Below are positions 58,877-64,000 of a stretch of DNA of 64,000 nt, piece by piece; position 1 is the first letter of the stretch, and every line of letters begins with the position of its first letter. The stretch lies in contig NZ_LMSU01000005.1 of assembly GCF_001429625.1 (NCBI RefSeq), forward strand, positions 124,927 to 188,926, in the 5' to 3' direction. The notes under the pieces were generated by a model. The model saw nothing but the letters and a program-made list of their open reading frames with translations, had not been told where the DNA came from and searched no databases. The translations under genes were made by a program, and so were the position numbers. The stretch is from Nocardioides sp. Soil805. Its GTDB lineage: Bacteria > Actinomycetota > Actinomycetes > Propionibacteriales > Nocardioidaceae.

Positions 58877-61800
58877 ATGGAGATCCGCGACGCGCTGACG
58901 GATGACTACCTCGCCCGGTTCTTCGACCCGGGCACCCTGGCCCGCGCCCACGGCTACGTCGACGAGGTGTTCGACCTGTCGGCCGTGCACGAGACGTCGT
59001 CCAGCCTCACGGCCACCGCGGAGGTGTGGGGCAGCGCCCCGACGCCCTACCAGGTGCAGTTCCACGCCGAGGTCAACCAGGCCTCCGACTGGGTCTTCAC
59101 CGCCTGCACCTGCCCGGTCTCACGCCTGTGCAAGCACGGCGCGGCCGTCGCGCTGTGCCTGCGCGGACCGGCGCCGGTGGCCGCCGAGCCGCCGTGGCGA
59201 CAGCGCCTGGCTCGGCTCCACGGCGAGCTGGACAAGCGCTCCCGCTCGGCCCTGGCCGGCACCGCGCTCGCCCTCGAGGTGTCCCGTCGCCCGGCCAACC
59301 GGTGGTCACGAGGCGCGCCGGGCGACTTCTCCATGCGTCCGCTGCGACCGGGCGCGCGCCGGGGGTGGGTCCGCACCGGCGCGGAGTGGCCCGACCTCTC
59401 CGGTCCCGCCGCCGCCAGCCGGTTCGTGCCCGCCCAGGTCGAGGCTCTGCAGGCGCTGCACCGGGGGCTGCTCGGTCGCCACGCCTACCTGGTCGCCGGC
59501 GCGGCACCGATGCTCGACGACTACGGCGACCGCCTGGTGCCGGCCCTGCGCGACGCCGTCGCCGCCGGCGTCGTGCTGCTGCCCGGCGCGGGAGTCGCCT
59601 CCGTCTCGCTGAGCGCCGGCCCGGCCCGGCTCGCCGCCGACCTGACCCAGCGGGACGGCGCCACGTCGCTCGAGGTCTTCGCGGAGGTCGACGAGCGCCG
59701 TTGGCGCGGCGACCTGGTCACCCCGGTCGGGCGGCCGGCCACCTCGCTCGCCCTGGTCGAGGGCGACGACGTGCTCCTCGCCGACCTCGCCGAGCCGTTG
59801 CACGACGCCCTGGCCGAGCTGCTGGTCGGTCCTCCGGTGGTCGTCGACGACGAGGAGGTCGACGAGTTCCTCGAGGCGCTCGCACCGGTGGCGCGGCACG
59901 TGCCGGTCGTCTCGTCGGACGGGTCGGTCGAGGTGCCGACTCCCCCGCACCCCCGCCTGCTCCTGACGGTCGCCTGGCACTCGTCGACGCACGCGGGCCT
60001 CGAGTGGCAGTGGACCTACGGCGAGGCCAGGTGCACCCTGTCCTCCACCGACTCCCTGGCCGGGGTGCGCGACCCGGAGACCGAGCGCTCCGTCCTGGCG
60101 ACCGTGCCGGCCCACCTGGTCGGGGTGACGTCCGTCAGCGGCGGCGACGCCCTCGCGCTGGCCCTGCACGAGCTCCCCCACCTCGCCACGCTCGACGACG
60201 TGACGGTGGCCGAGGTCGAGCCGCCCGACTTCCGAGAGTCGACCAGCGCGCCCGAGGTCACGTTCACCCTGGCCGAGGACCAGCCCGACCACACCGACTG
60301 GCTGGACCTCGAGGTCCTCATCAGCATCGACGGCGAGCAGGTGCCGCTGCCCGACGTGCTGGCCGCGGTGACGCGGGGCGACGAGTTCCTCGTCCTGCCC
60401 AGCGGCCTGTACGTCGCCCTCGACCGCCCGGAGTTCGCCCGGCTGCACGAGGTGGTGGCCGCCGCGGCCCAGCTGCGTGACGGTGACGGCGACCGGATGA
60501 GCGTCGGGACCACCGACCTCAGCGTCTGGGCCGAGCTCTCCGAGCTCGGCGTGGTCGACGCCCAGGCCGCCACCTGGGTGCAGCGGGCGGTGGCGCTGCG
60601 CGACCTCGCCGAGATCCCGCAGCCGGACCCGGTCGGGCTCACCACCACCCTGCGGCCCTACCAGCTGGAGGGATTCTGGTGGCTGGCGTTCCTGCACCAG
60701 CACGGGCTCGGCGGGATCCTGGCCGACGACATGGGCCTGGGCAAGACGCTGCAGGTGCTCGCGCTCGTCCAGCACGCCCGGTCCCGGGGCGGGGTCGAGG
60801 ACCCGTTCCTCGTGGTCGCCCCCACCAGCGTGGTGACCGCGTGGCGGCAGCAGGCAGCCACCCACGCCCCGGGGCTGCGGGTCGGCGTGGTCGGGCGGCG
60901 CACCGACGACGTCGCCGCGATCGCGCGTGACCACGACCTCGTGGTCACGACGTACGCCCTGCTCCGCCTCGAGCGCGACCAGTTCTCGGCGCGGCGCTGG
61001 GCCGGGCTGGTGCTCGACGAGGCACAGCAGGTCAAGAACCACCAGGGCAAGACCTACGCGGCCGCCCGCAGCGTGGACGCCGACTTCCGCCTGGCCGTGA
61101 CCGGCACGCCGTTCGAGAACCGGCTCATGGAGCTGTGGTCCTTGCTCTCCATCACCGCACCCGGCCTGTACCCCGCTCCCCGCCGGTTCCGCGAGGTGGT
61201 CGTGGGTCCGGTCGAGAAGGGCGGCGACCAGGCCGCGCTGGACCGCTTCCGGCGCCGCATCAAGCCGTTCCTGCTGCGGCGCACGAAGGAGCTCGTCGCC
61301 GCCGAGCTCCCGCCCAAGCAGGAGCAGGTCCTCGAGGTCACCCTCGAGTCCCGGCACCGCAGGATCTACGACGCCCACCTCGCCCGCGAGCGGCAGCGCA
61401 TCCTCGGGCTCGTCGAGGACTTCGACCACAACCGGGTCGCCATCTTCAGCGCCCTGACCAAGCTCCGGCAGCTCGCCCTCGACCCGGCCCTGGTGGATCC
61501 GGACCACGACCACGTCGGCTCGGCCAAGACCAGCCTGCTCGCCGAGCAGCTGGCCGAGGTGACGGCGGAGGGACACCAGGCGCTGGTTTTCAGCACGTTC
61601 ACCTCGTTCCTCTCCCGCGTGCGCGACCGGCTCACCGCCGACGGCATCCCCACCGTCTACCTCGACGGAGGCACCCGCGACCGCGAAGCGGTCATCGAGG
61701 CGTTCCGCCGGGCCGAGGCCCCGGTCTTCCTGATCAGTCTCAAGGCCGGCGGGGTCGGGCTGACCCTCACCGAGGCGGACTACGTCTACGTGCTCGACCC

Positions 61801-62029
61801 CTGGTGGAACCCCGCCGCGGAGGCGCAGGCGGTCGACCGGGCGCACCGGATCGGCCAGGACAAGCACGTCCTCGTCTACCGGCTCGTCGCCAGCGACACC
61901 ATCGAGGAGAAGGTGATGGCGCTCAAGGCCCGCAAGGCCGAGCTCTTCGCCCGGGTCATCGACGGGGACGCGGGCGCCGCCCAGGGCATCAGCGCCGACG
62001 ACATCCGGGGGCTGTTCGCCGATGACTGA
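58877..62029 (+). CDS. SWIM-type zinc finger SNF2-family helicase
   Basis: This 1050-residue DNA translocase has an N-terminal SWIM zinc finger (TACTCPVSRLCKHGAAVALC: CxC...CxH, about residues 73-95), a long central SNF2_N-associated region (about 150-590), and the SNF2 helicase with motif I LADDMGLGKTLQVLALVQH, motif II VLDEAQQVKN, motif III TGTPFENRLMELWSL, motif V ISLKAGGVGLTLTEADYVYV and motif VI EAQAVDRAHRIGQDKHV. This HepA/RapA-like bacterial class remodels nucleoprotein or transcription complexes; its biological role is poorly known. All motifs are intact. The next gene overlaps it by eight bases. Confidence 0.94.
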   Translation: MEIRDALTDDYLARFFDPGTLARAHGYVDEVFDLSAVHETSSSLTATAEVWGSAPTPYQVQFHAEVNQASDWVFTACTCPVSRLCKHGAAVALCLRGPAPVAAEPPWRQRLARLHGELDKRSRSALAGTALALEVSRRPANRWSRGAPGDFSMRPLRPGARRGWVRTGAEWPDLSGPAAASRFVPAQVEALQALHRGLLGRHAYLVAGAAPMLDDYGDRLVPALRDAVAAGVVLLPGAGVASVSLSAGPARLAADLTQRDGATSLEVFAEVDERRWRGDLVTPVGRPATSLALVEGDDVLLADLAEPLHDALAELLVGPPVVVDDEEVDEFLEALAPVARHVPVVSSDGSVEVPTPPHPRLLLTVAWHSSTHAGLEWQWTYGEARCTLSSTDSLAGVRDPETERSVLATVPAHLVGVTSVSGGDALALALHELPHLATLDDVTVAEVEPPDFRESTSAPEVTFTLAEDQPDHTDWLDLEVLISIDGEQVPLPDVLAAVTRGDEFLVLPSGLYVALDRPEFARLHEVVAAAAQLRDGDGDRMSVGTTDLSVWAELSELGVVDAQAATWVQRAVALRDLAEIPQPDPVGLTTTLRPYQLEGFWWLAFLHQHGLGGILADDMGLGKTLQVLALVQHARSRGGVEDPFLVVAPTSVVTAWRQQAATHAPGLRVGVVGRRTDDVAAIARDHDLVVTTYALLRLERDQFSARRWAGLVLDEAQQVKNHQGKTYAAARSVDADFRLAVTGTPFENRLMELWSLLSITAPGLYPAPRRFREVVVGPVEKGGDQAALDRFRRRIKPFLLRRTKELVAAELPPKQEQVLEVTLESRHRRIYDAHLARERQRILGLVEDFDHNRVAIFSALTKLRQLALDPALVDPDHDHVGSAKTSLLAEQLAEVTAEGHQALVFSTFTSFLSRVRDRLTADGIPTVYLDGGTRDREAVIEAFRRAEAPVFLISLKAGGVGLTLTEADYVYVLDPWWNPAAEAQAVDRAHRIGQDKHVLVYRLVASDTIEEKVMALKARKAELFARVIDGDAGAAQGISADDIRGLFADD

Positions 62030-62606
62030 GGGCACGTGGGCCACGCACCCCGTCACCACGGAGCGGTTCGACGACTTCGCCGACGTCGTCAACCCGCGAC
62101 GCCGCAGCACCCACTGCTGGTGCCTCTCCCACCGCCTCCGCGTGAAGGAGATCGAGGAGCTCGGCCACGGCTCGCGCGAGGACGCCGCCCGCGCGCTGGC
62201 CGCGGGGCGCACGTCGTTCGGCGTGCTGACCTACCGCGACGAGGTGCCGGTCGGGTGGTGCCACGTGGCGCCCCGCGAGGAGATCCCCCGGCTCGCGGCG
62301 TCCAGGCTCATCCGACCCGTCGACGACGTCGCGGTGTGGAGCATCATCTGCGTGGTCGTCCGCAGCGGGCACCGCAGGCAGGGCGTGACCGGACACCTGA
62401 TCGACGGTGCGGTCTCGTACGCCGCCTCCCGCGGCGCCCCGGCGGTCGAGGCGCACCCGGTCGATCCCGAGGGCCGGATGGACACCACGATGGCGTTCGT
62501 GGGCACGCGCGCGATGTTCGAGCGTGCGGGCTTCGAGGTCGTCGGCCGGACCGACGCGGTCGCCGGCGGGTTGCCGCGCCTCGTCATGCGGCGGACGCTC
62601 GGCTGA
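62022..62606 (+). CDS. GNAT-family N-acetyltransferase
   Basis: This 194-residue acetyltransferase has N-terminal Cys-containing STHCWCLSHRLRVKEIEELG and the acetyl-CoA binding motif A SIICVVVRSGHRRQGVTGHL followed by IDGAVSYAASRGAPAVEAHP. The CWC motif and overall layout match a GNAT subgroup often found beside other genes without fixed context. The ATG overlaps the helicase stop by eight bases, implying co-translation. The substrate is unknown. Confidence 0.88.
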   Translation: MTEGTWATHPVTTERFDDFADVVNPRRRSTHCWCLSHRLRVKEIEELGHGSREDAARALAAGRTSFGVLTYRDEVPVGWCHVAPREEIPRLAASRLIRPVDDVAVWSIICVVVRSGHRRQGVTGHLIDGAVSYAASRGAPAVEAHPVDPEGRMDTTMAFVGTRAMFERAGFEVVGRTDAVAGGLPRLVMRRTLG

Positions 62607-62630
62607 TGGCGACGTGAGGGACGTCGTCGG

Positions 62631-63203
62631 TCAGCGCACCTGCCACTCGGCTCGGCCGAACTCGTAGCCCACTTCCCCTTCCTCCCAGCCCGGAACCCTC
62701 TCCTTCCCCTCGGCCGCCCAGCTCGAGGTATGGGTCATCCCCAGCTTCTCCAGCACGCGCCGCGACCCTGCGTTCGCCGCCATCGTGGACGCGAGGACTC
62801 GCTCCACCTCGTCGCACGCGAAAGCCTGGTGGACCATCATTCGCGCACCCTCGGTGGCAAGGCCACGGCCCCACGACTCCGACGTCAGCCGATAGCCCAC
62901 CCCGGACACGTCGGATCGCCCCTCGAACGACGATGCCGACCACCAGCCCACGAAGGACGGACCCTCGAAGCCGGCCCAGTAGCCGAGTCCCCGAGCAGGG
63001 TCGCTCTGCCTCTGGAGACGCTGACGCCACTCGTCCGCCGTCTCATCCGAAGTCGCGGGACGGCCACGGATGAAGGTCATGACTGCGGGATCGCCGTTCA
63101 GCTCGCCCATCAGGTCCAGGTCGTCGACCGTCACCGGACGCAGCACCAGGCGCTCCGTCGTCAGGGTCGGCAGCCGCGTCGGGGACGGGGTGGTCTCAGC
63201 CAT
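62631..63203 (-). CDS. GNAT acetyltransferase, RimJ/RimL-like
   Basis: This 190-residue protein of the RimJ/RimL group includes LTTERLVLRPVTVDDLDLMG, YWAGFEGPSFVGWWSASSFE, VGYRLTSESWGRGLATEGAR and STMAANAGSRRVLEKLGMTH. Such enzymes acetylate N-terminal residues or small amines. I chose ATG 63203, which overlaps the upstream GNAT gene by eight bases; a GTG at 63218 is possible. No specific substrate can be read. Confidence 0.9.
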   Translation of the reverse strand: MAETTPSPTRLPTLTTERLVLRPVTVDDLDLMGELNGDPAVMTFIRGRPATSDETADEWRQRLQRQSDPARGLGYWAGFEGPSFVGWWSASSFEGRSDVSGVGYRLTSESWGRGLATEGARMMVHQAFACDEVERVLASTMAANAGSRRVLEKLGMTHTSSWAAEGKERVPGWEEGEVGYEFGRAEWQVR

Positions 63204-63678
63204 GGCGCTCCGCGTCACGCCGCTGCATGCGGCGCTCCTGGGGCTCGTCGGCGGGCCACCCCGCCGGCACTCCGACGTCGACGAACCCCGCCCGTTCGTA
63301 CGCCCTCCGCGCCCGGGTGTTGTCGCTGCGGACCATCAGGCAGGTCGACCTGTCCTGGTCTGCGGCCCACACCACGACGCGGTCGATGAGCTGACCGGCG
63401 GCACCCGTTCCTCGAGCGGCCGGGGCCACCCACATCGAGATCAGCTCGACCCAGTCCGGGTCGACGAGCTGGCCACTGACGACACCGACCACCTGCGTCC
63501 CCTCGCGCGCGACGAGGTTGAGCGGCACCTGGGACAGGCGCGACCGCCAGCGCTCGACGGGGGCGTCGACCCAGTCGGCGTACCGGGAGCCGAAGGCCGC
63601 AGGCGAGTCGGACAGCGACGCCAGCCTCACCTCCCGAAACGTCTCCCAGTCATCCGGTCCGATCCGTGTGATGTCCAC
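63196..63678 (-). CDS. GNAT acetyltransferase
   Basis: This 160-residue GNAT enzyme includes RIGPDDWETFREVRLASLSD, the acetyl-CoA motif LISMWVAPAARGTGAAGQLI and STCLMVRSDNTRARRAYERA, ending with a short basic tail. The GTG at 63678 has TAGGTT six bases upstream and no Shine-Dalgarno (leaderless type). It is translationally linked to the RimJ/RimL-like gene. Confidence 0.9.
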   Translation of the reverse strand: MDITRIGPDDWETFREVRLASLSDSPAAFGSRYADWVDAPVERWRSRLSQVPLNLVAREGTQVVGVVSGQLVDPDWVELISMWVAPAARGTGAAGQLIDRVVVWAADQDRSTCLMVRSDNTRARRAYERAGFVDVGVPAGWPADEPQERRMQRRDAERHG

Positions 63679-63837
63679 CCGCGGAACCTAGCAACGCCCA
63701 CGACCGACCTCGCGTCTCCCGACCTCGCGTCCCGGAAACCATGGACAGCTCGCGACCCGCGCCCCGAGTCGGACAGACCCTCCACAGGACGCTCTCGACC
63801 GTTGCCGGGCGGACTGGCGAGGGGTAGACTCGAACAC

Positions 63838-64000
63838 ATGTTCGATCATGCGGACGCGCCCCTCCCGCCCCGGGACCTCGATCCCGCGGCGCAGGTCCGC
63901 GCCCTGCACGAGGCACTGTCGCACCTCCCGCTCGCGGTCGACCCCCGCCAGGGCATCGACCAGCTCGACGCCCTCGAACGCCTCAAGTCCGCCATCTGCG
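63838..64000 (+). CDS. DUF222/HNH endonuclease (13E12 repeat type), N-terminal start, truncated by window
   Basis: The reading frame starts at ATG 63838 and runs off the end (54 residues visible): MFDHADAPLPPRDLDPAAQV, then ALHEALSHLPLAVDPRQGID and QLDALERLKSAIC. This closely matches the opening of DUF222-HNH proteins that are abundant and often multicopy in Nocardioides and mycobacteria. The HNH nuclease domain would lie beyond base 64000. TAGACT sits seven bases before the ATG. Confidence 0.7.
   Translation, partial: MFDHADAPLPPRDLDPAAQVRALHEALSHLPLAVDPRQGIDQLDALERLKSAIC

Noticed and set aside
62022..63678. Three GNAT genes as a toxin-antitoxin or tRNA-acetylating toxin system
   Set aside because: No small antitoxin (DUF1778/RHH) gene is adjacent, and the sequences resemble ordinary acetyltransferases.

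Overview
The window is a single 64-kb stretch of very GC-rich chromosome with dense, short-gapped genes on both strands. GTG starts are frequent, and many genes have a -10-like TANNNT box only 6-7 bases before the start codon (leaderless transcription). Together with NucS, Ccr and other ethylmalonyl-CoA pathway enzymes, a CGNR regulator, a DUF222/HNH (13E12-type) gene and DivIVA-like and NlpC-free cell-envelope genes, this points to a high-GC actinobacterium. Nocardioidaceae, probably Nocardioides, is my best guess (inference). I see no prophage, CRISPR array, tRNA or rRNA, and no biosynthetic megagene.

Layout. 1-1029: 3' end of glgB. 1100-5073: two paralogous secreted cupredoxin-like proteins, divergent from a multicopper oxidase that itself carries an N-terminal blue-copper domain. 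5110-10840: a five-gene operon (permease, ATPase, lipoprotein, beta-hydroxyacid dehydrogenase, GntR) chained by 4-base overlaps and divergent from a LarA-type (nickel-pincer racemase family) gene. 10887-18389: Nudix protein, pyruvate phosphate dikinase, DMT exporter/LysR pair, cold-shock-like protein, CnoX-like thioredoxin/TPR protein, GtrA. 18426-25124: isobutyryl-CoA-mutase-like large subunit, TetR/cupin pair, and a TetR-MMPL-MarR group. 25182-28001: alkyltransferase-like protein, PH-domain protein, a 56-residue membrane protein, secreted GH16-like protein. 28056-33113: meaB and thiolase (minus) divergent from methylmalonyl-CoA epimerase, an SDR and crotonyl-CoA carboxylase/reductase. 33247-44383: DivIVA-like coiled coil and AI-2E permease, then DMT/CGNR, hydrolase, HIT-like, SRPBCC, WYL/VOC and a large LuxR-type ATPase regulator. 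44388-48595: double-length 3-hydroxyacyl-CoA dehydrogenase, SufS-like aminotransferase, NucS, DUF952. 48574-54113: CitA/CitB-type two-component system divergent from a complete tripartite tricarboxylate transporter (tctCBA). 54160-58788: iron-box-controlled Lys/Cys-rich small protein, phosphatase, DUF427, ethylmalonyl-CoA mutase, STAS protein, PduO-type cobalamin adenosyltransferase. 58877-64000: SWIM-SNF2 helicase, three GNATs, and the start of a DUF222/HNH gene.

How the genes fit together. The strongest metabolic theme is acetyl-CoA assimilation and C4/C5 acyl-CoA rearrangement. Acetoacetyl-CoA thiolase, fused 3-hydroxybutyryl-CoA dehydrogenase, Ccr, epimerase and ethylmalonyl-CoA mutase cover the first half of the ethylmalonyl-CoA pathway. 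MeaB and the adenosyltransferase serve the B12-dependent mutases, and a second, ICM-like mutase could link valine/butyrate carbon to the same pool. The genes are scattered over about 40 kb, but ccr, ecm and hbd carry a similar GGTTACCG element in their upstream regions. PpdK and the citrate-type transporter fit growth on organic acids.

The least explained parts are the cupredoxin pair next to the multicopper oxidase, the LarA/ABC divergon, the iron-box CC-x5-C-x2-C protein, and two repeat structures (16677-16773 and 18380-18447).
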